Positions 35,236-44,746 of a stretch of DNA of 64,000 nucleotides are shown here, one piece after another. The stretch's first letter is position 1; every line of letters begins with the position of its first letter. The notes under the pieces were generated by a model. The model was not told the DNA's origin. It made no database searches and worked only from the letters and a program-made list of their open reading frames with translations. The DNA is taken from NCBI RefSeq assembly GCF_001998865.1, contig NZ_CP019607.1, positions 2,046,001 to 2,110,000 on the forward strand, read 5' to 3'. The position numbers and the translations under genes were made by a program. Origin of the DNA: Tessaracoccus flavescens. GTDB taxonomy: Bacteria; Actinomycetota; Actinomycetes; Propionibacteriales; Propionibacteriaceae.

Positions 35236-37107
35236 TCAGGCTCCCAACTTGTTCAGGGTGTTGGTCAGCAGCTCGACGACGTCCATGCCGTCGAACACGT
35301 TGCCGTCGACGGCGTCCGCGCCGCCCTCGCCGAGCTCCTTGATCTGCCCGGCGACGAGGACCTCTTCCGCCCCGGCCTCGCGCAGCGCCTTCGCGACGGC
35401 GACACCCTGGTCGGCGTAGACCTTCGCGGAGGAGACGAGCACGACGACCTTTGCGTCGTTGTCCTTCAACTGGCGGACGTAGTCCTCGGGGGACGAGCCC
35501 TCGGCCAGGACGGTGGCGATGCCGCCGACGTGGTAGAGGTTCGACGTGAAGCCCTCGCGGCCGCCGAAGTCGCGGCGGGCGCCAAGGGCGGCGAGCATGA
35601 CCTTCGGCTCGTTCCCAGCGGCGCGTGCCGCGTCTGAGCGGTCGCGGAGATCCTCGAAGACCTGCGAGTCGCGAACGGGCTGCAGACCTGCGAGCTCAGG
35701 CGCCTCGGGGCGGGCCTTCCGCTCGAGCTTCGCCTCGGTGTAGTTCGGGAACATCGAGACGCCGGTCAGTGGGATCTTGCGGGTCGCCAGCTGCTTGGCG
35801 CGGGCCGCGTTCAGCTCGTCCAGCTGGGCCTTGACGGTGCCGTCAGCCAGCGCCGCGGCGAAGCCCTCGGCGTCGAGCGCCTGGAAGATCGCCCACGCCT
35901 TCTCGGAGAGCTGCCTGGTCAGGGACTCGACGAACCACGAGCCGCCGGCGGGGTCGTTGACCCGTCCGATGTTCGACTCCTCGGCGAGCACGATCTGCGT
36001 GTTGCGGGCCACGCGGCGCGACATGTCGGTCGGCAGCCCGGCCAGCGTGTCGAACGGAAGCACCGTCTGGATCTCGGCACCGCCCGCCGCCGCAGCGAAG
36101 GTGGCGATGGTGCCGCGCAGGATGTTGACGTAGGCGTCGTCGCGGGAGATGACGCGCAGCGAGGTGACCGCGTGCTGGATCGCGCCGCGCCTCGACTCGG
36201 TGACGCCGAGGACCTCGCCGACGCGTGACCACAGACCGCGCAGGGCGCGCAGCCGGGCGATCGTGGCGAACTGGTCGGTGGTGGCCGACACGCGGAAGAT
36301 GACCGAGCCGAACGCGTCGTCGACGCTGGCCCCGGCCTCGACGAGCGCGCGGACGTACTCGACGCCGACGGCGATCGCGTAGGCCAGCTCGTGCACGTCA
36401 CCGGCACCGGCGTTGTGGTAGATCGTCGAGTCGACGACCAGCGGCGTGACGCCCGGCAGGCCGTCGGCCAGCTCGGCGGCCTTTGCCACGACCGACAGGT
36501 CGGCCGTGGTGCCCGCGAGGGCGGCGGCGCCGATCGGGTCGACGCCGAGGTTGCCTCGGATCGACTCGGCGTCCACGCTTGCGGCGCGGAAGGTCTCGGC
36601 CAGCTTCGTGGCGGCCTCGAGCTGCTGGGTGCGGCTGGTCACGTAGACCGGGGCCAGGTCCAGCAGCACGCCGTCCAGCACGTTCGCCAGGTCCTCGACG
36701 CGGACGGCATCGGGATCGACCCGGACGAACGCTGCGGTGTTGCCGCGCTCGAGGTCGTTCAGGATGTCGCGGCGTGCCTCGGTGACGTCGGGGTTCTCGT
36801 GCAGCTGCGCGACCTCCCAGGCGTCCATCTCGCCCGTGCGGACCGTCGTGCCGCGCACGAACGGCGCGACACCGGGGTAGCCGAGCTCCTCGACGCCGTC
36901 TTCAATGGTGTACAGCGGCTTGATCGTCAGCCCGTCGACAGTGGTGCTGGTCAGGCGCTTGTAGGCCTGATCGATGTCCAGCTCCCTGCCTTCGGGGCGC
37001 TTCCGGTTGAGGACTTTCAGAACCTCCTTCTCCCAGTCCTGCTGGGAGGGGGTGGTGAAGTCCGCGGCCAGGCTGATGTCGGCCGCACTCGTGGCTTGAT
37101 CGCTCAT
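35236..37107 (-). CDS. mutA: Methylmalonyl-CoA mutase small subunit
   Basis: A 623-residue partner of MutB. It has the same barrel-plus-flavodoxin-like layout, but the C-terminal domain lacks the cobalamin-binding DxHxxG motif ([12 protein letters not shown] occupies that place), as expected for the structural subunit. It is the first gene of the operon with mutB. The gap upstream (37108-37232) shows no riboswitch-like cobalamin box. Confidence 0.95.
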   Translation of the reverse strand: MSDQATSAADISLAADFTTPSQQDWEKEVLKVLNRKRPEGRELDIDQAYKRLTSTTVDGLTIKPLYTIEDGVEELGYPGVAPFVRGTTVRTGEMDAWEVAQLHENPDVTEARRDILNDLERGNTAAFVRVDPDAVRVEDLANVLDGVLLDLAPVYVTSRTQQLEAATKLAETFRAASVDAESIRGNLGVDPIGAAALAGTTADLSVVAKAAELADGLPGVTPLVVDSTIYHNAGAGDVHELAYAIAVGVEYVRALVEAGASVDDAFGSVIFRVSATTDQFATIARLRALRGLWSRVGEVLGVTESRRGAIQHAVTSLRVISRDDAYVNILRGTIATFAAAAGGAEIQTVLPFDTLAGLPTDMSRRVARNTQIVLAEESNIGRVNDPAGGSWFVESLTRQLSEKAWAIFQALDAEGFAAALADGTVKAQLDELNAARAKQLATRKIPLTGVSMFPNYTEAKLERKARPEAPELAGLQPVRDSQVFEDLRDRSDAARAAGNEPKVMLAALGARRDFGGREGFTSNLYHVGGIATVLAEGSSPEDYVRQLKDNDAKVVVLVSSAKVYADQGVAVAKALREAGAEEVLVAGQIKELGEGGADAVDGNVFDGMDVVELLTNTLNKLGA

Positions 37108-37232
37108 CGCTCTCCGTCTTTCTCAGGGGTTCTCAACCCGGTAGCAACCCTAGACCAGGCGACTTTGGCCGATGCGGGAGGGTCGCGATAGGTCAGACCA
37201 TAGCGCCGTGCTATGCGTCGCATGGGAGGTCC

Positions 37233-37598
37233 TCATCGACCGGGCTCCTCGATGAGGGTCAGCTGGGTTCCGTCGGGATCGACCAGGTAGCCGATGCGCA
37301 GACCCGACTCCTCGATGCGCGGACGGTGCAGCCTCGGCTGGCCTTGGCTGGAGACACGGACCCCCGCCGCGTGCACCGCCCCCCACAGTTCGTCGAGGTC
37401 GGCGACGCGCACCGTGCACTGGAAGTGGCTTGCCTTCGGCTCGAGTTCGGGATGGTGGAAGAACTCGAGGGTGAGCGTGCCGCGCGAGAGGATCATCCAC
37501 GCCTCGTCGCGGTACCGCTCGACGAAGCTGAAACCTGCGTAGAAGTCGAGGGTGGTCGCCAGGTCGCGCGACGGGAGGTTCGGCATGGCCCTGTCCAT
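37233..37598 (-). CDS. Bleomycin-resistance-like VOC protein
   Basis: A 121-residue single VOC module similar to bleomycin-binding proteins: MPNLPSRDLATTLDFYAGFSF at the start, LTLEFFHHPEL in the middle and IGYLVDPDGTQLTLIEEPG at the end. Such proteins bind drugs or act as small metalloenzymes as dimers; binding of bleomycin is not proven. It is the last chromosomal gene before the mobile-element region and is read away from it. Confidence 0.7.
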   Translation of the reverse strand: MDRAMPNLPSRDLATTLDFYAGFSFVERYRDEAWMILSRGTLTLEFFHHPELEPKASHFQCTVRVADLDELWGAVHAAGVRVSSQGQPRLHRPRIEESGLRIGYLVDPDGTQLTLIEEPGR

Positions 37599-37639
37599 CG
37601 TCCCTCCTGATGATCGCGCCCGTCAGGCCATCGTAGGTG

Positions 37640-38002
37640 GACGGCGGCACCCGCGGTGGCCGGCAGAGGGTTGAGCTGATCGACGCGCCGTGCTTCACGG
37701 CGCCGGTGAAGCTGTGGTGGCGGAAACGACGCTGGGTGTGTCCCGAGCCGATGTGTCCGGTGAACTCGTTCATGGAGCAAGACCCCGATGTGGCGCGACC
37801 CAGGGCGCTGCTCACCAGTCGCGCGACGTCGTGGGCGATCGGGCAGATCCGGCGGGAGAACGCCTCCGTTCAGGGGATGGCCCGGCAGCTCGGCTGCGCC
37901 TGGAGGACACTGTGGCGAGCCGTGAAACCGATCCTTGAAGCCGCCGCCGCCGACGAGGCCCGCTTCGCCGGGGTCACCTCGCTTGGCGTCGACGAACACA
38001 TC
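37640..38002 (+). pseudogene. ISL3-family transposase, 5' exon fragment
   Basis: In-frame sequence encodes the middle of an ISL3 transposase: VKLWWRKRRWVCPEPMCPV (zinc-finger region), ARPRALLTSRATSWAIGQIR, SVQGMARQLGCAWRTLW and the first catalytic Asp in LGVDEHI. The N-terminus is missing. After ATC at 38000-38002 the reading is cut exactly by a group II intron; it resumes at 40260 with WHHV. Confidence 0.85.
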
Positions 38003-38072
38003 GTGCGCCACGAGGCGCTGTTGTATCGGATGGAGGTGGGGGGTCCGCTGAAGGTTTGGTTGACCTCCGGGT

Positions 38073-38957
38073 TTATGCCGCCAGTGTAGCGGCTGGGTTC
38101 ATGATGAGTTCGAACTCGATGGGGGTGAGTTTCCCGAGTCGGCGTTGACGGCGTTTGCGGTGGTACTTGCCCTCGATCCAGGACACGATGGCCAGGCGCA
38201 GTTCCTCTCGTGTGCCCCAGGATCGACGGTCGAGGACGTTCTTCTGCAGGAGCGCGAAGAACGACTCCATCGCGGCGTTATCGCCACATGCCCCGACCCT
38301 GCCCATCGAGCCACGTAGCCTGTGGCGCTTCAGCGCCTTGCGGAAGCGGCGCGACCGGAATTGGGACCCTCTATCGGAATGGACGATCACCCCAGCGGGC
38401 CGGCCTCGGTGGGCCACTGCCATCTCGAGCGCGTTGACGGCGATCCGGGCCTTCATCCGCGAATCGATCGAGTAGCCGACGATCCGGTTGGAGAACACGT
38501 CCTTGATCGCACACAGATACACCTTGCCCTCGCGGGTGCGGTGCTCGGTGATATCGGTCAGCCACACCTGGTTAGGCCCGTCAGCGCTGAACTGCCTGTT
38601 GACCAGGTCATCGTGAACCGGCGCGCCGGCCTTCTTGTAGCGAGTCTTACGCCTGGCGAACACCGACTGGATCCCGGCGACCCGGCACAACCGCCACACT
38701 CTGCGCTCGGACAACTCGTAGCCCAACTCAGCGAGGTCGTCTGCCAGCACCCGGTAGCCGCCCTCCGGGTCGTCGTTGTGAAGCTGATGCAGCACCGAGA
38801 TGAGCTCTTGCTCCTCGGCCTCACGGGCTGACACCGGTTGCTTGAGCCACTTGTAGTAGCCCTGTTTGGAGAATCCCAGTATCCGGCACGCGACCGCCAC
38901 CGGCACCCTGACCCGGGCACCGGCCGCGGCCATCTCCTTCACGAGCGGATAGATCAT
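38073..38957 (-). CDS. IS3-family transposase OrfB (DDE integrase)
   Basis: A 294-residue transposase with an N-terminal HTH_21 region (VRVPVAVACRILGFSKQGYYKW) and an rve integrase core. The catalytic residues are visible as Asp in VWLTDITEH, Asp in VIVHSDRGSQF and Glu in AAMESFFALLQ. All three are intact, so the element may still be active. It overlaps orfA at ATGA, next to a CCCCCAAAATGA run that could support a -1 shift to make OrfAB. Confidence 0.9.
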   Translation of the reverse strand: MIYPLVKEMAAAGARVRVPVAVACRILGFSKQGYYKWLKQPVSAREAEEQELISVLHQLHNDDPEGGYRVLADDLAELGYELSERRVWRLCRVAGIQSVFARRKTRYKKAGAPVHDDLVNRQFSADGPNQVWLTDITEHRTREGKVYLCAIKDVFSNRIVGYSIDSRMKARIAVNALEMAVAHRGRPAGVIVHSDRGSQFRSRRFRKALKRHRLRGSMGRVGACGDNAAMESFFALLQKNVLDRRSWGTREELRLAIVSWIEGKYHRKRRQRRLGKLTPIEFELIMNPAATLAA

Positions 38958-39256
38958 TTTGGGGGCGTGATGTGAGCCTGCGACAGATACGCCGCCGCGC
39001 GCCGTAGGACCTCGTTTTCCATCTCCAACTCCCGGATCCGACGCAGTGCCTGCGACATGTCCTTGCGCGCCTCTGGATCGGTGGTCGGGGTCATCCCATG
39101 GGACTTGAACCTCGCGTCACGGAGCCACGCCTGCAGCGTGGTTTTCGCCACTCCGAGGTCCTTGACGACCTGCTTTTGCGGGATACCCGACTCGACCAAC
39201 GCGACCGCGTCGCGCTTGAACTCGTCGGTGTAGGTGATCTTCGGCATGGTTGCCAT
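38954..39256 (-). CDS. IS3-family OrfA (helix-turn-helix protein)
   Basis: A 100-residue HTH_8-type transposase subunit: YTDEFKRDAVALVESGIPQ with the recognition helix in VAKTTLQAWLRD, then a Leu-rich dimerisation helix (ALRRIRELEMENEVLRRAAAY). It binds the IS ends. An ATG three codons inside (39247) is an alternative start. Confidence 0.9.
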   Translation of the reverse strand: MATMPKITYTDEFKRDAVALVESGIPQKQVVKDLGVAKTTLQAWLRDARFKSHGMTPTTDPEARKDMSQALRRIRELEMENEVLRRAAAYLSQAHITPPK

Positions 39257-39313
39257 CCTTTCAGCACGACGCCCTCTCAGGAATCATGCGGTCTTGGAGT
39301 CAACCAAACCTTC

Positions 39314-40143
39314 GGCAGTCCCAGGCGTTCCTGAAAGCGGGAGTGCTCACCACGGTGGGCACGACCGAGGGGACGATCACCGGCACCCCACAGGGCGGGA
39401 TCTTGTCCCCGCTTCTGGCCAACATCGCCCTATCAGTCCTCGATGACGAGTTCGCTCGCCGCTGGGACCATGAGATGGGCACGGCCGGAAAGCGGGCCTG
39501 GCGCCGTGACCACGGCAAGGCGTCCTACCGGCTGATCCGTTACGCCGATGACTTCGTCATCGTGGTGAAGGGCAGCCAAGAACACGCCGAGCAGTTGCGT
39601 CACGAGGCGGCAGACGTACTCGCCCCGATGGGGTTACGGCTGTCACCGGAGAAGACCCGCGTGGTCCACATCGACCACGGGTTCGACTTCCTCGGCTTCC
39701 ACATCCGACGGATGCGGAAACGAGGAAGCAACAAGTGGTACGTCTACACCCTGCCCGCGAAGAAGGCCATCGCCTCGATCAAACAGCGGGTGAAGACCAT
39801 GACCTACAGGCACACCCTGCACCGGGACCCGGGATACCTCATGGACTATCTCGGGCGGGTGCTGCGGGGATGGGCGAACTACTTCCGACACGCGGTGGCC
39901 AAAGCGACCTTCGCCGCGATCGACTCCTACACGTGGGAGCGGATCACGGCATGGCTACGCAAGAAGCACCGCCGACTCGGATGGCCAGAACTCCGCCGCA
40001 GGTACTGCCTGCCCGGAACCTGGCGCCTCGCTCACAACGGGAAACGGTTCACCGGCGCCGCGAGCGTCCCGGTGACCAGGTACCGCTACCGCGGCTACCA
40101 CATCCCTACCCCCTGGGACCGGCCAGCTGTCACCACCAGCTGA
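39314..40143 (+). pseudogene. Group II intron reverse transcriptase/maturase, N-terminally truncated
   Basis: The remaining residues start at QAFLKAGVL and include GTPQGGILSPLLANIAL, the YADD catalytic motif (IRYADDFVIVV), LRLSPEKTRVVH and FDFLGFHIRR, then the maturase (X) domain with LRGWANYFRHA. A short basic C-terminus follows. The first palm motifs, with their own catalytic Asp, are missing because the IS3 element replaces them. There is no intact start. Confidence 0.9.
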
Positions 40144-40162
40144 ACCAGCCCTCTCTCATGGA

Positions 40163-40196
<34 letters not shown>

Positions 40197-40259
40197 GGCG
40201 GGCGGCCTGGGGAAACGGACCGGGAGCAATCCCGACACCGCGCCCCAGGCCGACCCAAC

Positions 40260-40537
40260 TGGCATCACGTTTCCACCCGCCCCGTCGACCAGGGCGGACG
40301 CGGCCCGAAGGAGTTCACCGGAATGGTCGATCTCACCCGCGACAAGGACGGACGCGTCCGGGCCCGGCTCCTCGATCTGGTCCCGGGCCGATCCGGTGAG
40401 GCCTACAAGACCTGGCTGCGTGACCGCGGCGACACGTTCCGCAAAGGCATCGAGATCGCCACCCTGGACCCGTTCCACGGCTACAAGAACGCCATCGACG
40501 ACCAACTCGAAGACGCCGTCGCAGTCCTCGACGCGTT
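40260..40537 (+). pseudogene. ISL3-family transposase, 3' exon fragment
   Basis: This continues the transposase interrupted at 38002: WHHVSTRPVDQGGRGPKEFTG, MVDLTRDKDGRVRARLLDLV, ATLDPFHGYKNAIDDQL and VAVLDAF. It ends abruptly at a TTATGCCGA repeat where the family would continue with HVVKL, so the C-terminal catalytic Glu region is lost. Confidence 0.85.
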
Positions 40538-40620
40538 TTATGCCGAGGTCCTGGTTATGACGATGTGAGGGGGACGAGGCGGTTGTGGGGTGGGCTGAGG
40601 TGGCGTGGATGTCGGCATAA
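40538..40620. repeat. 83-bp segment bounded by TTATGCCGA inverted repeats
   Basis: TTATGCCGAGGTCC (40538-40551) and its counterpart TTATGCCGACATCC on the minus strand (ending at 40620) match in 12 of 14 bases. The inner end abuts the recombinase stop codon and the outer end cuts the ISL3 remnant. It resembles the terminal region of a tyrosine-recombinase transposable element. Confidence 0.6.
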
Positions 40621-40985
40621 TCAGAGGCCGTCGAGGAAGGCCAGGAGGGTGTCGTCGGTGACGGTGTAGCGTCCGGGGCTGGCGCCGGTGGGTCGAGTTC
40701 GTGCGAGGGCATCTTCTTTGGTCTTGATGTTGGCGTGGAGGTAGACCTGGGTGGTCTCGATGCTCTCGTGGCCGAGCCAGAGCGCGATGACGGTGCTGTC
40801 GATGCCCGCGGTGAGTAGCCTCATCGCTGCGGTGTGGCGCAGGACGTGCGCGGTGACTGTCTTCCCGGTGAGGGTGGGGCAGGCTGCGGTCGCGGCCGCC
40901 GTGTGGAGCGCGAGGCGTGCGGTGACAGCGTCGTGACTCATCCTTGTTCCATCGCGGGTCGGGAACACGAACGCGTCCGGTGACC
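40621..40985 (-). pseudogene. Tyrosine recombinase (phage-integrase family), C-terminal fragment
   Basis: About 120 residues keep most of the catalytic C-terminus: TAHVLRHTAAMRLL (His and Arg of the HxLRHT box), LGHESIETTQVYLHAN (His and Tyr nucleophile) and a C-terminal tail. The N-terminal half, with the first Arg, is replaced at about 40985 by an ISL3 fragment in another frame. It is probably one of the recombinases of a multi-integrase element. Confidence 0.8.
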
Positions 40986-41065
40986 TCCAAGCCGAGCTCA
41001 TCGAGCCGACAGAACGAGGACAGGTCAGGGCAGGCGAACCCCGCCACAGGGGTAGCATCAGACAC
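40983..41065 (-). pseudogene. ISL3-family transposase N-terminal fragment
   Basis: The residues MSDATPVAGFACPDLSSFCR followed by LDELGLEVTG are the typical N-terminus of an actinobacterial ISL3 transposase. It is cut after about 30 residues where recombinase sequence begins. It is not contiguous with the ISL3 pieces at 37.6-40.5 kb and has the opposite orientation. Confidence 0.65.
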
Positions 41066-41106
41066 GTCGAGGTCTTCCAGATGGGCAGTGTGAGAACTTC
41101 CATCAT

Positions 41107-41488
41107 CGGGAGACCTCGACCCCTACCCGGCCCGACGCGCCGAACAGCCCCCTACACCCTCATCTGTGATGAGCCCCGTTAGCGGGCGTCTCTCCGCCTG
41201 CGACTCGGCACCCGGCAGGGCCATATGATGACCAGCCGAGCCGGTCGCCTGCTTGTGCATGGATCCACACGCTCGAGTTCTGTGTCGTCGACGACCGTGC
41301 TCGTGGCTGACGGTGGAGCTATCTTCAGCATGGTGCGCACGACTCTGGACCTGGGTGTGAGAATCAGCACGCCAGCAGTTCCCCGCTCTATAGAACCAGG
41401 AAGCCCTCTCCCAACGGAGGGGCTTCCTCATTGTGAGCCTCGGGTGCTGTACTCGCGTCAGCCGCGCGTTGCCGTTCTCAGCTCGAAC
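41107..41488. other. Gene-free stretch with a hairpin
   Basis: No supported gene. A terminator-like hairpin (about 41399-41430: GGAAGCCCTC and GAGGGGCTTCC around TCCCAACG) lies inside; nothing upstream on the plus strand looks expressed. Confidence 0.5.
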
Positions 41489-41977
41489 CTAGTTCCATTG
41501 GAGGGCATCGATGGCCGAGACAACCTCAGTACGGGGACTCAAACATGTGAGCTCCAAGGGGATCCAGACATGCACGGCCTGCCCGCTCGCGTTGACAGCA
41601 AAGAGATAGGGAAGAGTCACGTACTGCGCATTGCAGGAAGCATCCAGGTCTTGGGGTGTGTCTGGCAGGGCAAGTGCGTGAACTAGCGGTTCTGCGGCGT
41701 CTCTGGTTGAGAGTCTAGTGACTCCGCCATGGCCGTCGGGAACGCAAAGCACCCAACTGGACGGGAGGAACTCTGCTGGAAGATGCGCTCCGGGAGGGTT
41801 AGCCATGATGGTCGCATCGTCGGGGCAGGTTGCAGCATCGAGGATGTCAACTTCGCTGGGGTTTGGAACCGAGACGGACGCCGTGGGGCTAGGTTCGGTT
41901 GTCGCGTCAGGCACGGGGGAACACCCGGCCAGGAGAACCACTGTCAGCAGCAGTGCTCTCCCGGCTACCCGGGCCAT
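41489..41977 (-). CDS. Putative lipoprotein of unknown function
   Basis: A 162-residue protein with a lipoprotein signal (ARVAGRALLLTVVLLAGCS, Cys acylation site), a Pro/Ser/Thr-rich linker and a mature domain with four Cys (ATCPDD, WVLCVPDG, ASCNAQ, LTCLSP), which could form two disulfides outside the membrane. The family is not recognised. It sits between mobile-element remnants, so it may be a passenger gene. Confidence 0.6.
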   Translation of the reverse strand: MARVAGRALLLTVVLLAGCSPVPDATTEPSPTASVSVPNPSEVDILDAATCPDDATIMANPPGAHLPAEFLPSSWVLCVPDGHGGVTRLSTRDAAEPLVHALALPDTPQDLDASCNAQYVTLPYLFAVNASGQAVHVWIPLELTCLSPRTEVVSAIDALQWN

Positions 41978-42117
41978 AGGCTTAGCGGGTAGTAGGTGAC
42001 GATCCGGTCAATCGGAACATAGAGCAAGTTGCGCTCCTCCTCAGCTATTTGGACCTAGCTAGTAGAACACGAGTTGCGTTGGGAGGCGGCGAGATCGCAG
42101 AACCCGGCGGGGGGTGT

Positions 42118-42215
42118 CCCTATGGTGTCTGTCAAGCTGCGACGGCTGGTCTTGGCTGGTAGTAGGTCCCGTTGCGGAGCATGGCGTGGAGGACATCGAC
42201 CGGCCGCACCATGCC
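42118..42215 (-). pseudogene. IS110-like transposase C-terminal remnant
   Basis: The minus strand reads VDVLHAMLRNGTYYQPRP before a stop. This resembles the end of actinobacterial IS110-type transposases. It is short and the family call is tentative. Confidence 0.35.
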
Positions 42216-42258
42216 CCACGCGCTGCGACGCGTCGGCGGCGACGACGACCTCATCGTT

Positions 42259-42399
42259 CGTCAGCCCGCCCAGCAGGCCTCCCGGCCCCACGAGGCTGAC
42301 GCCCTGCTCCTTCGCCTGCGCAAGCAGCTGCTCGGCGATCTGTTGCTGATCGATGATCTCTCCCGTCACAGGATCGATCATCTCGATGGTCTGGCTCAT
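42259..42399 (-). pseudogene. IS256-family transposase N-terminal remnant
   Basis: The first 47 residues match the start of an IS256 (mutator-type) transposase: an acidic start, then EIIDQQQIAEQLLAQAKEQG and LVGPGGLLGGLT. The reading then diverges where the next remnant begins. No catalytic residue remains. Confidence 0.6.
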
Positions 42400-42672
42400 A
42401 GCCCTTCCTTTCGGTCAGGCCAGTCCCAGATCCACCGTTTTGCTGACAGTCCCCCAGTTTCCAGTGCTCCACAGCGTGAGCGTATCGGCCGACGATTTAC
42501 CTAAATAGGGGGTCCTGTAGTTGGTCTCCGAGCGGGGAGCCGGCAGCTGCAGCGACGTCCAGGTCTTCGCCCTGGAGCGCGGCTTCACGGAGGGCGATCG
42601 CGCGACCCGCGCGCCGCGTTTGTCGCGGAGGGGTGATCCGATGGTGTGTCGTCGTTCGTGTCGATGCCGCCT

Positions 42673-43158
42673 GAATAATGACCCCCAGGTGCCGAGCGAA
42701 AGTTGACCCCCTCGGTCAGAGTGAGGGAGTGATCAGCGTGGAGGATTGGGCCGAGATCAGAAGGCTCCACAAGTCGGAGAAGATGGCGATCAAGGCGATC
42801 GCCCGCCAGTTGGGGGTGGCGAGGAACACGGTGCGGGCGGCGTTGTCCTCGGATGGTCCCCCGAAGTATGAACGAGCTCCTGCGGGGTCGGTGGTGGATG
42901 CGTTCGAGCCACAGATCCGGGCGTTGCTGTCGAGGACGCCGACGATGCCGGCCACGGTGATCGCGGAGCGGATCGGGTGGACGCGGTCGGCATCGGTGCT
43001 GCGGGCCAAGGTCGCCGAGCTGCGGCCGTTGTTCGCGCCGTCGGACCCGGCCGACCGGACCGAGTACCAGCCTGGGGAGATCGTGCAGTGTGATCTGTGG
43101 TTCCCGCCCAAGATCGTGCGGGTGGCTGCGGATGTTTGGGTGGCGCCTCCGGTGCTGA
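42673..43158 (+). mobile_element. IS21-family element, left end only
   Basis: TGACCCCCAGGTGCC and the related AGTTGACCCCC at 42673-42711 look like the repeated IS21 left terminus. The istA start follows. The element is cut at about 43158, 23 bases before the folP2 stop; istB and the right end are absent. Confidence 0.7.
42729..43158 (+). pseudogene. IS21 transposase IstA, N-terminal fragment
   Basis: From the GTG, about 143 residues: ISVEDWAEIRRLHKSEKMAI with an HTH (KAIARQLGVARNTVRAAL), a second HTH-like region (VIAERIGWTRSASVLRAKV) and the start of the rve domain, whose first catalytic Asp is in GEIVQCDLWFPP. The rest of the DDE core is missing. Confidence 0.8.
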
Positions 43159-43180
43159 CCGCGGAGGGGGTTTGTCTCCG

Positions 43181-44068
43181 TCAGCGGCCCCGGTCGCTGC
43201 GAGCGGGGGGCCGGTCGCCCCGGATCGACGCGACCATGTCGAGCACCCGCCTTGTCGCCCGGACGTCGTGTGCGCGGAACACCGTCGCACCCTGCCAGGC
43301 CGCGATGGCTGTGGCCGCGAGCGTTCCCTCCAGACGCTCGTCCGAGGGGAGGTCGAGCGTCTCGCCGACGAAGTCCTTGCGGCTGATCGCCTGCAGGACG
43401 GGGTAGCCGAGGTCGACCACGCGCGAGGTCTGTGCGACAAGGGTCAGCGAGTTGAGCGTCGTCTTCCCGAAGTCGAGGGTGGGATCGATCAGGATGTGCT
43501 CCTGCGGCAGCCCGGCGGCCTCCGCGCGCGCGGCTCCCTTCGACAGGACGCGGACCACCTCGTCGACGACGGCGTCGCCCGGGCCGTAGTCCACCCCGAC
43601 CGGGTCGGTGCGGGGAGGAAGGCCGCCGGTGTGGGAGACGACATAGCCGACACCGTCACGGGCGGCGACGCCCAGCAGGTCGGGGTCGGCGCCCTGCCAC
43701 GTGTCGTTGACGAGGTCGACCAGGCCGGAGCACGCGTCTGCCACCTCGGCCCGCCAGGTGTCGAGCGAGGTGAGCAGGTTCGGCAGGGCCTCGCGCAGCG
43801 CGGCGAGGACGGGGCGCACACGGTCGATCTCGGTGGCCTCGTCGACCCAGTCGCCCTCCTGGCCGGCGCGAACCCCGCCGACGTCGACGATGCTGACCCC
43901 CTCGTCGAGCATCGCGGCGGCCCGGGCGACGGCGCTGTCGACGTCGCCATGCCTGGCGGGGGCGTAGAACGAGTCGGGTGTCCGGTTGACGATGCCCATG
44001 ACCGCGGGGCGTGCGGCGTCGAAGCGCTGGCCGCGCAGGATCAGGGGCGCTGGGGTCGGTTGGCTCAC
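43181..44068 (-). CDS. folP2: Dihydropteroate-synthase-like protein, FolP2 type
   Basis: A 295-residue TIM-barrel protein. MGIVNRTPDSFYAP corresponds to the pterin-binding start of DHPS, but the second loop reads VDVGGVRAGQEGDW instead of the ESTRPG pattern of true DHPS. ISRKDFVGETLDL, RLEGTLAATAIAA and VLDMVASIRGDRPP at the end are characteristic of mycobacterial FolP2, which lacks normal DHPS activity and is linked by gene neighbourhood to glucosylglycerate-type metabolism. Such a neighbour is not seen here. GTG at 44068 has a -10-like CAGACT 6 bases upstream. An IS21 fragment lies just beyond the stop. Confidence 0.8.
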   Translation of the reverse strand: MSQPTPAPLILRGQRFDAARPAVMGIVNRTPDSFYAPARHGDVDSAVARAAAMLDEGVSIVDVGGVRAGQEGDWVDEATEIDRVRPVLAALREALPNLLTSLDTWRAEVADACSGLVDLVNDTWQGADPDLLGVAARDGVGYVVSHTGGLPPRTDPVGVDYGPGDAVVDEVVRVLSKGAARAEAAGLPQEHILIDPTLDFGKTTLNSLTLVAQTSRVVDLGYPVLQAISRKDFVGETLDLPSDERLEGTLAATAIAAWQGATVFRAHDVRATRRVLDMVASIRGDRPPARSDRGR

Positions 44069-44087
44069 GCGTCGAGTCTGCCAGCCC

Positions 44088-44255
44088 CGGCGAACCGGTG
44101 GCGGATGCAGAGGGTGAACTGGACCAGGCTCGGGCCCTGGTTCGGGCCGGCGTCGGCTCCATCGTTGCGTCGCCTGCCCTCGCGAGCCAGTGTCGGCTGG
44201 TGACCCGAACGGTCGTCGGCGAACCGGTGGCGGGTGCAGAGGGTGAGCTGGGCCA
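44088..44255. repeat. Pair of 39-bp direct repeats
   Basis: Copies at 44088-44126 and 44217-44255 (starting CGGCGAACCGGTGGCGG) differ at 3 positions and are 129 bases apart start to start. Copy 1 begins 20 bases upstream of the folP2 start codon, so it overlaps the folP2 upstream region. Confidence 0.8.
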
Positions 44256-44417
44256 CGGCTCTACTGGTTGAAGGATCCGGCTGACGCTCGTCGCCGGCGA
44301 TTGCAGGGGAAGCCGGCGGCAGACCGAGCGCAGCGAGACGCGAGCCGGTGACACCTGGGGCGGCGCGGATCGACGGGGAAGCGGAGCCCGCCGGCCGGCG
44401 TGGGTCGGGCAGGGGTG

Positions 44418-44440
44418 ATGAGCACCTTTCCGGGTTCGTT
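44418..44440. repeat. Dispersed repeat arm R3
   Basis: A single arm (ATGAGCACCTTTCCGGGTTC...) matching the R1 left arm in 21 of 23 positions. A clear facing partner is not seen within 100 bases; only a weak AAGTGCT trace at 44472. Confidence 0.65.
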
Positions 44441-44708
44441 TTCGCTATGCCGCCGCGAGACGGTGGAGGGCAAGTGCTGCGGCGAGCGTCTCTGGGCGAT
44501 GCGGGTGGAGATGCGGCTTCGGGGCAGGCGACTCGTCGGTCTCGGTCGGGTCAACTGCGGGTCGGCGGCCGACCGACGAGCGTGATGCCGGAGGTCGTTC
44601 CGGTCGGCTCCGCGGGGATGTCGACCGTCGCTTGGCCATTGACATGCAAGGAGCGCTCGAAAGCCGGGGCCACCGCGCTCATGGCCGATGTCGGCCAGGA
44701 GTGCGAAA

Positions 44709-44732
44709 CGCCGACTGCCCAGGCAGTCGGCG
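44709..44732 (-). terminator. Terminator of the small hypothetical gene
   Basis: Perfect 11-bp stem CGCCGACTGCC/GGCAGTCGGCG with a 2-base loop, followed on the minus strand by TTTCG, 15 bases after the stop. Confidence 0.8.
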
Positions 44733-44746
44733 TTCGGGGCGTTCGG

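Larger units (their letters stand above)
38050..39313 (-). mobile_element. IS3-family insertion sequence with 15-bp terminal repeats
   Basis: GAAGGTTTGGTTGAC at 38050-38064 and its complement at 39299-39313 flank a two-gene IS3 element of 1264 bp. No direct repeat of the target flanks it (outer bases GCT and GGC). This fits a deletion of the intron at one end after insertion. Confidence 0.8.
44069..44708. other. Gene-free stretch with direct repeats
   Basis: About 640 bases between folP2 and the small hypothetical gene hold no supported gene. They contain the 39-bp direct repeats and the single arm R3. Open frames here are in repeats and lack ribosome-binding sites. Confidence 0.55.

Noticed and set aside
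37108..37232. Possible cobalamin riboswitch upstream of mutA
   Set aside because: No B12-box-like sequence and too short; the same was checked at 30009-30234 upstream of cobT with no hit.
44011..44271. 86-codon frame on the plus strand containing the direct repeats
   Set aside because: It starts inside folP2 on the other strand, and its apparent protein repeats simply mirror the DNA repeats.
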